Positions 1-7,962 of a DNA stretch of 21,175 nucleotides are shown here, piece after piece. The translations under genes and the position numbers were made by a program. The notes under the pieces were generated by a model that saw only the letters and a list, made by a program, of their open reading frames with translations, searched no databases and was not told where the DNA came from. The first letter of the stretch is position 1. Every line of letters starts with the position of its first letter. Source of the stretch: an uncultured Litorivicinus sp. (GTDB lineage: Bacteria; Pseudomonadota; Gammaproteobacteria; Pseudomonadales; Litorivicinaceae); the NCBI GenBank assembly GCA_938091715.1, contig CALKMT010000181.1:1-21175 (forward strand), in the 5' to 3' direction.

Positions 1-1
1 A

Positions 2-109
2 GACCCCCGAGTTAAGCAATTCATCGGTGGGTTGCCCGATGGCCCGGTGCCCTTTCACTACGATTCAGAACCCCTAGAGTCGGATATGCCGGGGGTTAGT
101 CATGATTAA
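2..109 (+). CDS. mlaF: MlaF, C-terminal end (partial)
   Basis: This is the last 35 codons of an open frame that enters from the left edge and stops at TAA 107-109. The readable protein end contains DPRVKQFIGGLPDGPVPFHY, which resembles the C-terminus of MlaF, the cytoplasmic ATPase of the Mla ABC transporter that moves phospholipids between outer and inner membranes. The Walker motifs lie outside the window. The stop codon overlaps the mlaE start by 8 bases, so the two are probably translationally coupled. The assignment rests on this short tail plus the position directly before mlaE. Confidence 0.85.
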   Translation, partial: DPRVKQFIGGLPDGPVPFHYDSEPLESDMPGVSHD

Positions 110-884
110 CGTTTTGGCGGCGTTAGGCCGCACGACGCTCAGCCGACTGGCGGGATTGGGACGGGCATTTTTTATCCTGGCCCAAGCGGTATTTCGCCCC
201 ACCGGTGCGGGGGCGTCGATTCGGCTGTTGTGGCCAGAGATTTACAGTGCAGGCGTGCTCAGCCTGGTCATTGTCGCCGTGTCTGGATTGTTTATCGGCA
301 TGGTGCTGGCCCTACAGGGATACAGCATTTTGGTTGACTTCGGCTCCGAGCAATCCCTGGGGCAACTGGTCTCACTGACGTTGCTGCGTGAGCTTGGCCC
401 GGTGGTTACGGCGTTGTTGTTTGCAGGCCGGGCCGGCAGTGCCATGACCGCCGAGATCGGCCTGATGAAGGCCACCGAGCAACTGGCGAGTTTGTCCATG
501 CTGGGCGTGGATCCGGTGCAACGTGTGGTGGCGCCGCGCTTTTGGGCCGGTGTGATTTCAATGCCGTTGCTGGCCATCGTGTTTTCCAGCTTGGGTATTT
601 TGGGTGGTCATTTGGTCGGCGTCGACTGGCTCGGCGTCGATGCCGGTGCCTATTGGGGCAACATGCAGGCCTCGGTCGACTTTCGGGTCGACGTACTAAA
701 CGGCCTGATTAAAGCCTTTGTGTTTGGTATTTTTGTGACCTGGATTGCGGTCTATCAGGGGATGGACCTGATTCCGACCGCCGAGGGCATCAGCCGCGCG
801 ACCACTCGAACCGTGGTTTACGGTTCGCTGGCGGTGCTGGCATTGGACTTTTTCTTAACTGCGATGATGTTCGGGGACTACTGA
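102..884 (+). CDS. mlaE: MlaE, permease of the Mla phospholipid ABC transporter
   Basis: A 260-residue multi-spanning inner-membrane protein, the usual length for MlaE (earlier YrbE). The family signature is clear around residues 105-150, with AGRAGSAMTAEIGLMKATEQ followed by LGVDPVQRVVAPRFWAG. Hydrophobic segments lie near residues 48-75, 92-107, 147-172, 200-220 and 238-257. In the known complex MlaE forms the membrane channel, with MlaF as ATPase, MlaD as MCE ring and MlaB as a small cytoplasmic regulator. The ATG at 102 overlaps the end of mlaF by 8 bases, and its stop shares one base with the mlaD start (TGATG at 882-886), which indicates an operon. Confidence 0.96.
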   Translation: MINVLAALGRTTLSRLAGLGRAFFILAQAVFRPTGAGASIRLLWPEIYSAGVLSLVIVAVSGLFIGMVLALQGYSILVDFGSEQSLGQLVSLTLLRELGPVVTALLFAGRAGSAMTAEIGLMKATEQLASLSMLGVDPVQRVVAPRFWAGVISMPLLAIVFSSLGILGGHLVGVDWLGVDAGAYWGNMQASVDFRVDVLNGLIKAFVFGIFVTWIAVYQGMDLIPTAEGISRATTRTVVYGSLAVLALDFFLTAMMFGDY

Positions 885-1342
885 TGAAAACACGTGCTGT
901 AGAAGTCACAGTCGGCGCCTTTGTGGCCCTGGGTTTGGCCTTTTTGGCTTGGATGGCGATCACCGTCAGTGGCCTGGACTTTTCGCCTGCCGACGATGAA
1001 TACCGGGTGTCGGCACGGTTTAGCAACATCGCCGGGCTAAAACCCAGAGCCAAAGTCACCAGTGCTGGGGTAACGGTCGGTCGGGTTGACGAGATCGCTT
1101 TGGACCCAGAGCTGGGTATGGCGGTGGTCACCCTGGCGTTGAATGGAAAGTTTGATCAATTTCCTTTGGACACCACGGCGTCGATCTTGACCTCGGGGCT
1201 GTTGGGCGAGAAATACATTGGGCTGCGCATGGGCGCCGAGTTTGATTACCTAATCGATGGCGACGAGATCGTCGACACTCAATCCAGCCTGGTCCTAGAA
1301 GAGCTGATCGGGCGCTTTTTGTTAAGCGGCTCTGACGATTGA
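884..1342 (+). CDS. mlaD: MlaD, MCE-domain lipid-binding subunit
   Basis: A 152-residue protein with one N-terminal membrane anchor (about residues 10-29) and a single periplasmic MCE domain (about 38-116, with YRVSARFSNIAGLKPRAKVTSAGVTVGRV and LTSGLLGEKYIGL). In the family, six copies form a ring on top of MlaE through which phospholipid passes. The end ELIGRFLLS matches the usual hydrophobic MlaD tail, so the protein is not truncated, although it is somewhat shorter than E. coli MlaD. Normally mlaC follows; here the stop TGA at 1340-1342 runs straight into the mlaB-like frame, with no room for another gene. Confidence 0.95.
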   Translation: MKTRAVEVTVGAFVALGLAFLAWMAITVSGLDFSPADDEYRVSARFSNIAGLKPRAKVTSAGVTVGRVDEIALDPELGMAVVTLALNGKFDQFPLDTTASILTSGLLGEKYIGLRMGAEFDYLIDGDEIVDTQSSLVLEELIGRFLLSGSDD

Positions 1343-1344
1343 GC

Positions 1345-1572
1345 ATGAACTGGGATGCTTGGATAGGCCAGCAGAGTCAGGCCCATGGTGCGATTGAGCT
1401 GGCGGACTTGACCAGCAGCAGCGCCTTGGTCGCAGCCCTGGTTCGGATTCAGATTGCCCGGGGCGAGAAAACTCCACTGAAAACAAGCCCAGCAGGGCTG
1501 TATGGTTTGGCCCGCATGCTAGGGGTCGATGAACGATTTATTTGGGAGCACAACGATGCAACAAGCGATTGA
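1345..1572 (+). CDS. mlaB: MlaB-like protein, partial STAS domain
   Basis: A 75-residue frame from ATG 1345; a TTG at 1339 overlapping the mlaD stop would add two residues. By position it is mlaB, whose product is a cytoplasmic STAS protein that binds MlaF and supports complex assembly. Residues from about 17 onward (IELADLTSSSALVAALVR, then GLYGLARMLGVDERFI) can be aligned by eye with the C-terminal half of E. coli MlaB. The first strands, about 25 residues, are missing, and an in-frame TGA at 1333-1335 rules out an upstream start. The conserved D-T-G-G at the STAS loop appears as S-S-S-A. It may be a reduced but working MlaB or a decaying one. It overlaps ibaG by 17 bases. Confidence 0.6.
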   Translation: MNWDAWIGQQSQAHGAIELADLTSSSALVAALVRIQIARGEKTPLKTSPAGLYGLARMLGVDERFIWEHNDATSD

Positions 1573-1807
1573 ACAACACCTAACGAGTGCGTTTCCGGAC
1601 GCGCAGATCACGGTCGAAGGCTCGGGTGGAAAGTTCTTGTTAACCTTGGTGGACGAGTCGTTTGCGGGAAAAAACGCGGTCAAGCGCCAGCAGTCGGTGT
1701 ATGCCGGGTTGGGCGATTTGATCTCGTCCGGCGCCGTCCATGCGGTGACCATTGTCGCTCGTACCCCGGCCGAGGCTGCTGCACAAAACGGATTGGACCC
1801 AAAGTAA
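1556..1807 (+). CDS. ibaG: IbaG, BolA-family protein
   Basis: An 83-residue BolA/IbaG protein, the usual size. BolA-family proteins pair with monothiol glutaredoxins to handle Fe-S clusters; IbaG is linked to acid stress and envelope state and commonly sits between mlaB and murA, as here. The family pattern GKFLLTLVDESFAGKNAVKRQQSVYAGLGDLI is followed by AVHAVTI with the conserved His. I chose ATG 1556 because GGGAG at 1544-1548 is placed 7 bases before it and because the family starts there; an ATG at 1529 would add nine residues without similarity. The murA start follows the stop with no gap. Confidence 0.93.
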   Translation: MQQAIEQHLTSAFPDAQITVEGSGGKFLLTLVDESFAGKNAVKRQQSVYAGLGDLISSGAVHAVTIVARTPAEAAAQNGLDPK

Positions 1808-3067
1808 ATGGATAAATTACAGGTTCAAGGCGGCGCGCGCCTACAGGGCGAGTTGGCGGTCAGTGGGGCGAAAAACGCGGCCCTGCCGCTGCTGGCTTGC
1901 ACCTTGTTGAGTGCTCAGCCAACCCGGTTGACCAATGTGCCGCACCTGGACGACATCACCACCATGATCAAGTTGTTGGGCCAGTTAGGTGCCCAAGCGG
2001 TATTTGACGATCAGGGTGGGGTCGAAGTAGACGCCTCAGACATCACCAGCGTTGATGCGCCCTACGAGTTGGTCAAAACCATGCGTGCCTCGATTCTGGT
2101 GCTGGGTCCTCTGGCGGCACGTTTTGGTCAGGCTCGGGTCAGTTTGCCCGGCGGTTGTGCGATCGGGGTGCGGCCGGTGGACTTGCATTTGAGCGCGCTG
2201 GCCAAGATGGGCGCCGAGATTTCCCAGGATGCGGGCTACATCAACTTGGCGGTTCCGGGCGGGCGACTCAAAGGCACTCGAATCCTGTTCGATATTGTTA
2301 CCGTGACCGGCACCGAGAACATCATGATGGCCGCGGCCCTGGCCGATGGCGTGACCGTGATCGAAAACGCCGCGCAGGAACCTGAAATCGTTGATTTGGC
2401 CAACCTGTTGCGCCGGATGGGGGCCAAAATTACCGGCGACGGCAGCGCTCAAATTACCATCGAGGGCGTGCCCGAGTTGTCGGGTGCCGAGCATGCGGTG
2501 GTGCCGGATCGTATCGAGACCGGGACCTATTTGGTGGCGGCCGCGATGACTCGAGGCGATGTGGTGGTCACTCGGACCTCCTCGCGTTTGTTGGAACCCG
2601 TGCTGTTCAAGCTTGAAGAAGCCGGGGCCGAATTGATCCTGGGCAATGACAGTATCCACATCAAAATGGATCGCCAGCCCAAAGCAGTGAACATTTCTAC
2701 CGCGCCCCACCCTGGGTTTCCCACGGACATGCAGGCGCAGAGGTTGGTGTTGAACACCTTAGCCGCCGGCACCGCGACGGTCACAGAAAATATTTTTGAA
2801 AACCGCTTTATGCACGTGCCTGAATTGGTGCGGATGGGTGCAGACGTCGAGCTGGACGGCAATGTGGCTGTGGTTCGCGGTGTCCAGCGATTGCAGGGGG
2901 CTCAGGTTATGGCGACGGATCTGCGTGCCTCAGCTTCCCTGGTCATTGCTGGATTGGCGGCCGAGGGCACAACCCTGGTGGATCGGATCTATCACATGGA
3001 TCGCGGGTACGAGCGCATCGAAGAAAAGTTAAGTGCGCTGGGTGGCTCGGTGAGTCGCATCAAATGA
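1808..3067 (+). CDS. murA: UDP-N-acetylglucosamine 1-carboxyvinyltransferase
   Basis: A 419-residue MurA, the expected length. It transfers enolpyruvate from phosphoenolpyruvate to UDP-GlcNAc, the first committed step of peptidoglycan synthesis, in the cytoplasm. The substrate-binding pair K22-N23 is present (GAKNAALP). The mobile loop carries C117 in PGGCAIGVRPVDLHL, the residue attacked by fosfomycin, so the enzyme is the Cys-type and predicted sensitive. GFPTDMQAQ carries the catalytic Asp region. It abuts ibaG with zero spacing and overlaps hisG by 4 bases (ATGA at 3064-3067). Confidence 0.98.
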   Translation: MDKLQVQGGARLQGELAVSGAKNAALPLLACTLLSAQPTRLTNVPHLDDITTMIKLLGQLGAQAVFDDQGGVEVDASDITSVDAPYELVKTMRASILVLGPLAARFGQARVSLPGGCAIGVRPVDLHLSALAKMGAEISQDAGYINLAVPGGRLKGTRILFDIVTVTGTENIMMAAALADGVTVIENAAQEPEIVDLANLLRRMGAKITGDGSAQITIEGVPELSGAEHAVVPDRIETGTYLVAAAMTRGDVVVTRTSSRLLEPVLFKLEEAGAELILGNDSIHIKMDRQPKAVNISTAPHPGFPTDMQAQRLVLNTLAAGTATVTENIFENRFMHVPELVRMGADVELDGNVAVVRGVQRLQGAQVMATDLRASASLVIAGLAAEGTTLVDRIYHMDRGYERIEEKLSALGGSVSRIK

Positions 3068-3690
3068 GTCAGCCGTTGATTATTGCCCTCTCAAAAGGGC
3101 GCTTACTCAAGGAAACGTTGCCGATATTGGCGGCAGCCGGGATCGAGCCTGGCGAAGACCTGGGCAGCCGAAAGCTGATCTTTGACACTAACCAGCCGGA
3201 TGTGAAGTTCATAATCCTGCGTGCCGTGGACGTGCCGACCTTTGTCACCCGTGGGGTGGCGCATATTGGTGTCAGTGGACTGGATCAAATTGCCGAGCAG
3301 TCCCTAAACGATTTGTATCTGCCGCTCGATCTCGGTGTCTCTCGCTGCCGCTTGATGACCGCGGGCTTGGCGGATCAGGCGCCGCCTTCTGGACGTCGTC
3401 GAGTGGCCACCAAGTACACCCACTTGGCGCGGGAGTATTACGCGCGCATGGGTATCCAGGTTGAGCTGATCAAGCTGTACGGTGCCATGGAGCTGGCCCC
3501 GTTGGTCGGCTTGGCCGACGAGATTGTCGACATCGTGGACACCGGCAACACACTTAAAGCCAATGGCTTGGCCCCGCGGGAATTGATCATGCATTCCAGT
3601 GCCCGGCTGGTGGTCAACAAGGCGGCTTGGAAAACGCGTCATGAGTCCTTGGCGCCCTTGGTCAAACAGATTGAAGGGGCCCTGGCATGA
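3064..3690 (+). CDS. hisG: ATP phosphoribosyltransferase, short form
   Basis: A 208-residue HisG. It condenses ATP with PRPP, the first and feedback-controlled step of histidine synthesis. The family start LIIALSKGRLLKETLPIL, the segment GVAHIGVSGLDQIAEQ and the PRPP-binding region DEIVDIVDTGNTLKANGL are intact. The protein ends without the C-terminal regulatory domain of the roughly 300-residue enterobacterial form, so it is the HisG_S type that works with the HisZ subunit. hisZ is not in this window. The frame overlaps murA and hisD by 4 bases each. Confidence 0.97.
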   Translation: MSQPLIIALSKGRLLKETLPILAAAGIEPGEDLGSRKLIFDTNQPDVKFIILRAVDVPTFVTRGVAHIGVSGLDQIAEQSLNDLYLPLDLGVSRCRLMTAGLADQAPPSGRRRVATKYTHLAREYYARMGIQVELIKLYGAMELAPLVGLADEIVDIVDTGNTLKANGLAPRELIMHSSARLVVNKAAWKTRHESLAPLVKQIEGALA

Positions 3691-4985
3691 GTCTAGGTAT
3701 TCAACGCCTGCAGTGGGGCGACGCTCACGCCGCTGCGGCCTTGGCCGAGGCGACCCAGTGGGAAGCGGTGGCCGACACAACCTTGAACCAGCGGGTCGAG
3801 GGCATTATCCAGCAGGTCCGCACTTACGGTGACCGGGCTTTGTTGGATCTGACCGAGCAGCTAGATGGTCATCGTCCGGACTCGCTTGAAATCCCCAAGG
3901 CGCAGTGGGCTGAGGCCCGCAGCCGCATTGACGACGAGCTAGAGCGCGCCCTGATTCAGGCCGCTGAGCGGGTCAGCGAATATCACCAGCATCAGGCCAT
4001 GTCAGATTGGTCCTACACCGACTCGCTGGGCAATGAGCTGGGGCAGCGGATTCGCCCTTTGGATCGCGTGGGTGTTTACGTTCCCGGCGGCAAGGCGGCC
4101 TATCCCAGCTCGGTTTTGATGAATGTGTTGCCGGCCAAAGTGGCGGGCGTCTCTGAAATCGTCATGGTCGTGCCGACCCCGGCCGGTCAACTCAACGACG
4201 TGGTCCTGGCCGCGGCGGATATCGCCGGTGCCGATCGAGTGTTTTGCATTGGCGGGGCGCAGGCTGTGGCTGCGCTGGCCTGGGGCACGGAATCTGTGCC
4301 GGCGGTGGACAAGATCGTCGGTCCTGGCAATGCCTATGTGGCGGCCGCAAAGCGAGCCGTTTTCGGACGTGTTGGTATCGATATGATTGCCGGCCCCAGC
4401 GAGATTCTGGTCGTGGCGGATGACACCTCGAACCCAGAGTGGGTGGCCATGGATCTGTTCAGTCAAGCCGAGCATGACGAGCAGGCACAGCCGATACTGG
4501 TGTCTCAATCCCAGGCAATGACCGACCAAATCCTAGCGGCGATGCAGAGACTGTTGCCGACGCTCGAGCGGGCGGACATTATCCGCACCAGTTTGGAAAA
4601 TCGCGCCGTGGTGGTCGACGTGGCCGATGCCCAAGGGGCCATCGATGTGATCAACGCGGTGGCTCCCGAGCACCTAGAGCTGTGTGTGGACGATACCGAC
4701 ACGCTGATGGCTGGTATTCGTCATGCCGGGGCAATTTTTGTCGGGCACCGGGCGCCGGAATCCTTGGGCGACTATTGCGCGGGTCCTAATCACGTCCTGC
4801 CAACCTCGGGCACGGCGCGTTTTGCCAGTCCTTTGGGCGTCTATGATTTTGTCAAACGCTCCAGCGTCATGCGGATCAGCCACCAGGGCAGTCAAGTCTT
4901 GGGTCAGGTCGCATCGGTGTTGGGTCGAGCAGAGCATTTGACGGCGCATGCCCGGGCAGCCGAGATGAGGCTGGACGATGAATAA
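3687..4985 (+). CDS. hisD: Histidinol dehydrogenase
   Basis: A 432-residue HisD, which oxidises L-histidinol to L-histidine in two NAD-dependent steps. The zinc ligands known from E. coli (Q259, H262, D360, H419) correspond to Q260, H263, D362 and H421, and the catalytic Glu-His pair to E328-H329 in APEHLEL. YVPGGKAAYPSSVLMN and GPGNAYVAAAKR mark the nucleotide-binding part. It is translationally coupled to hisG by ATGA and to hisC by an 8-base overlap. Finding hisG-hisD-hisC behind murA, apart from the other his genes, matches Pseudomonas-type genomes. Confidence 0.98.
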   Translation: MSLGIQRLQWGDAHAAAALAEATQWEAVADTTLNQRVEGIIQQVRTYGDRALLDLTEQLDGHRPDSLEIPKAQWAEARSRIDDELERALIQAAERVSEYHQHQAMSDWSYTDSLGNELGQRIRPLDRVGVYVPGGKAAYPSSVLMNVLPAKVAGVSEIVMVVPTPAGQLNDVVLAAADIAGADRVFCIGGAQAVAALAWGTESVPAVDKIVGPGNAYVAAAKRAVFGRVGIDMIAGPSEILVVADDTSNPEWVAMDLFSQAEHDEQAQPILVSQSQAMTDQILAAMQRLLPTLERADIIRTSLENRAVVVDVADAQGAIDVINAVAPEHLELCVDDTDTLMAGIRHAGAIFVGHRAPESLGDYCAGPNHVLPTSGTARFASPLGVYDFVKRSSVMRISHQGSQVLGQVASVLGRAEHLTAHARAAEMRLDDE

Positions 4986-6048
4986 GTGGGTTCAGGGGCT
5001 GATCCGCCCGGATGTTTTGGATCGTCAAGCCTATGTCGTGGCGGATCCAGGGGATGCGATTCGCTTGAACCAGATGGAGAACCCCTACGGCTGGGATGCG
5101 GAGTTCTGGGCCGAGTGCATGCAGGCCATTCAGCGCTGTGAGGTGAACCGCTACCCCGATGCCAGTGGGGCGCAATTAATCCAGGCCATTCGCCAGCACG
5201 ATCGTTTGGCCGACACCTGGGGCGTCATGCTGGGCAACGGCAGCGACGAAATTATTCAGACCCTAATCCAGGCCGCCTGCGACGGAACACGGCCGGTCAT
5301 GGCGCCAACGCCGACCTTTGTGATGTTCCAGATTATTGCTCAGCAGTGTCGGGTGCCCTTTGTCGGCGTCGAGTTGGATGCAAACTGGCAATTGGACCGC
5401 CCGGGATTTATCCAGGCCATGCAACAGCACAATCCGGCCTTGGTCTTTTTGGCGCAACCGAACAACCCCACGGGAACGCTGTATCACGAAGCAGACCTGC
5501 GGGCGATTATCGAGGCCTGTCCGGGCTTGGTGGTCATCGATGAGGCGTACGGACCTTTTTCGCCGCGCAACCATCAGGCTTGGCTGGACGAGTACCCCAA
5601 CCTGGTGTTGATGCGGACGTTCTCTAAATTGGGGCTGGCTGGGTTGCGGTGTGGCTATTTAACGGGCCCGGCTGAGTGGATTGAGCAGATCAACAAGGTG
5701 CGCTTGCCCTACAACCTTGGGGTCTTGAATCAGCAGGTCGCGCATTTCGCCCTGACCCAGGGCGCCGAGTTGATGGCCGAGCAAGCCCGGCGGTTAATTG
5801 CCTCTCGAGAGGCGCTAATCGCCGCCTTTCGCAAGCGCGGTTGGCAGGCCTATGACAGCGACGCTAATTTCATCCTGCTCGAGGTGGATAACCCAAGTGA
5901 GGTGTATGCGGATTTGGTGACCCAGGGCATTTTGATCAAAGACCTGTCCCGGGCGCATCCGTCACTGGCTCGTTGCTTGCGAGTGTCAATCGGCACCCCG
6001 GACGAGAATCAACAGTTGTTGCACGCGTTGGATCGAGCGCTGGCCTAA
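4978..6048 (+). CDS. hisC: Histidinol-phosphate aminotransferase
   Basis: A 356-residue class II PLP aminotransferase that converts imidazole acetol phosphate to histidinol phosphate with glutamate as donor. Visible signatures are NPYGWD near residue 35, NRYPD at 57-61, GNGSDEII near 86, QPNNPTG at 160-166, DEAYGPF at 188-194, and the PLP-binding Lys at K217 in TFSKLGLAGLRCGY. It is the last gene of the overlapping mla-mur-his series. Its TAA at 6046-6048 overlaps the stop of the convergent protease gene, and no intrinsic terminator is seen. Related genomes often carry two hisC paralogues, so other aromatic substrates are possible. Confidence 0.96.
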   Translation: MNKWVQGLIRPDVLDRQAYVVADPGDAIRLNQMENPYGWDAEFWAECMQAIQRCEVNRYPDASGAQLIQAIRQHDRLADTWGVMLGNGSDEIIQTLIQAACDGTRPVMAPTPTFVMFQIIAQQCRVPFVGVELDANWQLDRPGFIQAMQQHNPALVFLAQPNNPTGTLYHEADLRAIIEACPGLVVIDEAYGPFSPRNHQAWLDEYPNLVLMRTFSKLGLAGLRCGYLTGPAEWIEQINKVRLPYNLGVLNQQVAHFALTQGAELMAEQARRLIASREALIAAFRKRGWQAYDSDANFILLEVDNPSEVYADLVTQGILIKDLSRAHPSLARCLRVSIGTPDENQQLLHALDRALA

Positions 6049-7172
6049 CCCGCGTTGGGTCGAACGCCAATTTCGACCGGCAAGCTCAACTCGGCATTGC
6101 CGCGCAAGACCCCAAGTTCGGTGCGCTCGCCGGGTTGCATGTCGGTAATTTTGATCATCGCGGCGCGGCCATTGATGACCTCGGCGCCATCAATTTTGAT
6201 CAGCACGTCACCCGGCGCCAGGCCGGCCTGATCCGCTGGGCTATCGCGATAAACCGCGGTAATCAGCATGCCGCCGGCAATATTAAGCCCCTCCCGGACC
6301 TGCTCGGTCAGCGCCTCAACCTCAATCCCGATAAAGCCACGGATAACCCGTCCATTGGCAATCAGTTGTTGCATAACGTCCAGGGCCAGCGTGGTTGGGA
6401 TCGCAAACCCAATGCCTTGACTGCCTCCCCCGCGGGAAAAAATTGCTGAGTTGATGCCGATCAGCTCGCCGTAGATATTGACCAAGGCGCCACCGGAATT
6501 ACCCGGGTTGATGGCCGCATCGGTTTGAATGAAATCCTCAAAGGTGGACAGGCCTGCGATGCGCCCCGTGGCGCTTAAAATGCCCTTGGTAACGCTTTGT
6601 CCGACCCCGAACGGATTGCCAATCGCCAGCACCGAATCGCCAATTTGTGAGGGCGTCTGGGCAATCGGAATCACGGGAATGCCGGACATTTGAATCTGTA
6701 GCACAGCCACATCGGACTCGGGGTCACTGCCCACTCGCCGGGCGATCGCACTGCGTCCGTCGCGCAACTCAACAATGATGTTGGGAGCGTTGGCAATGAC
6801 GTGGTGATTGGTCAGCACGTGGCCCTGGGCCGAGACAATGACGCCGCTGCCCAAGGGGGCGATGGTTCGGTCTTGGCGAATTTGCGTGTCCAGATATTGC
6901 TGCATCAATGGATCGCTCAGCAGCGGATGGTCTGAATCCAGGCTTTCGATGGCGGTGTGAATGTTGACCACCGCGGGGGCGGCGCTGCTGACTGCATCGC
7001 GATAACTGCCGGGCACCGGCGCGACCATGCTGCGTTGCTCAACCGGCAGGGTCAGCAATTGAATGGAGTTGTTCTGGGTCCGGGCTTGATACAAAGCCAC
7101 CCCCAGCGCAACGACGAGGCCAAGCAGAATGGCGGGCAACAGGCCTTTAAGTGATTCAACAACCGATCTCAT
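6045..7172 (-). CDS. degS: DegS/AlgW-type membrane-anchored serine protease
   Basis: A 375-residue HtrA-family protease with one N-terminal membrane anchor (about residues 11-28), a trypsin-like domain and a single PDZ domain (about 280-370). The triad is H124 (TNHHVI), D154 (ESDVAVLQI) and S226 (INPGNSGGAL), with family-like spacing. A membrane anchor plus one PDZ is the DegS/AlgW layout rather than DegP or DegQ. The known role is to sense misfolded outer-membrane proteins through the PDZ domain and cut the anti-sigma factor RseA/MucA, releasing sigma-E/AlgU. The ATG at 7170-7172 has only a weak ribosome site. In Pseudomonas the gene beside hisC is called algW. Confidence 0.93.
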   Translation of the reverse strand: MRSVVESLKGLLPAILLGLVVALGVALYQARTQNNSIQLLTLPVEQRSMVAPVPGSYRDAVSSAAPAVVNIHTAIESLDSDHPLLSDPLMQQYLDTQIRQDRTIAPLGSGVIVSAQGHVLTNHHVIANAPNIIVELRDGRSAIARRVGSDPESDVAVLQIQMSGIPVIPIAQTPSQIGDSVLAIGNPFGVGQSVTKGILSATGRIAGLSTFEDFIQTDAAINPGNSGGALVNIYGELIGINSAIFSRGGGSQGIGFAIPTTLALDVMQQLIANGRVIRGFIGIEVEALTEQVREGLNIAGGMLITAVYRDSPADQAGLAPGDVLIKIDGAEVINGRAAMIKITDMQPGERTELGVLRGNAELSLPVEIGVRPNAG

Positions 7173-7210
7173 GCAGGTATCTTAGCCGGATTCGAGCTGT
7201 GAGTACCGAT

Positions 7211-7960
7211 ATGACCCCGACGGAACTGGAAACTTTGTTGAACGGCTGGTTAAAGCCCCAGCTGTTCAAGGACTATTGCCCCAACGGATTGCAACTGGAT
7301 GCCGGCCAACCCATTGCCAAAGTCGTGACCGGCGTGACCGCCAATCAAGCCTTGATTGAAGCCGCGATCGAGGCCCAAGCCGACGCGATCCTGGTTCATC
7401 ATGGTTGGTTCTGGAAGGGCGAGGCTCAGCCGTTGATTGGTCTGAAAGGCCTGCGTGCTCGGTCGCTGTTTCAATCCGGCGTCAGTCTGTTGGCCTATCA
7501 TTTGCCGTTGGATGCGCACTTGGAGATGGGCAACAACGCGGGTCTTGCCCGGGCCATGGGTTGGCAGCGCACGGGCCCTCTGGACACTCAGGCCGCGATC
7601 TCGATTGGTGATCTGGGGGTTTTGCCCAAGGCGATCTCGGGTCAGGAACTGCAAAGCCAATTGTCTCAGACGCTAGACCAGGACTGTCTGTGGATTGATG
7701 GGGGCCGCCCCATTCAGACCTTAGCTTGGTGCACGGGTGCCGCCCAGTCGTATTTTCAGCAGGCCATTGATCACGGGGTGGATGCCTTTGTGACCGGTGA
7801 AATCAGTGAGCCCATGGTGCATCTGGCTCGGGAGGCCGGCGTGCACTATTACGCAGCGGGCCACCATGCGACCGAGCGATTTGGTGTGCAATCTTTGGGG
7901 TTGGCGCTGGCGGATCATGGCTTGGAATGCGAGTTTATCGACATCCCAAGCCCGGTATAG
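7211..7960 (+). CDS. Nif3-like dinuclear metal protein (YbgI family)
   Basis: A 249-residue protein of the NIF3/YbgI family, cytosolic toroidal hexamers with two metal ions per subunit. Some members have been proposed as GTP cyclohydrolase I type 2, but their cellular role is not settled. Metal-binding segments are visible: VHHGWFWKGE, AYHLPLDAH, and near the C-terminus GHHATERFG. I chose ATG 7211 because family members begin at this point (TELETLLNGWL, then DYCPNGLQ). An in-frame GTG at 7199 would add four residues and a GTG at 7151 would add twenty without similarity. The gene diverges from degS with 38 bases between start codons. Confidence 0.9.
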   Translation: MTPTELETLLNGWLKPQLFKDYCPNGLQLDAGQPIAKVVTGVTANQALIEAAIEAQADAILVHHGWFWKGEAQPLIGLKGLRARSLFQSGVSLLAYHLPLDAHLEMGNNAGLARAMGWQRTGPLDTQAAISIGDLGVLPKAISGQELQSQLSQTLDQDCLWIDGGRPIQTLAWCTGAAQSYFQQAIDHGVDAFVTGEISEPMVHLAREAGVHYYAAGHHATERFGVQSLGLALADHGLECEFIDIPSPV

Positions 7961-7962
7961 CG

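Noticed and set aside
1529..1555. ATG 1529 as the ibaG start
   Set aside because: ATG 1556 has GGGAG at correct distance and matches the family N-terminus.
2036..2710. A 224-codon open frame antisense to murA
   Set aside because: Composition (many His, Arg, Gln) is typical of a shadow frame in GC-rich DNA, and murA is certain on the other strand.
7151..7210. GTG start at 7151 for the Nif3-like gene
   Set aside because: It would overlap the degS start region and add 20 residues not found in the family.
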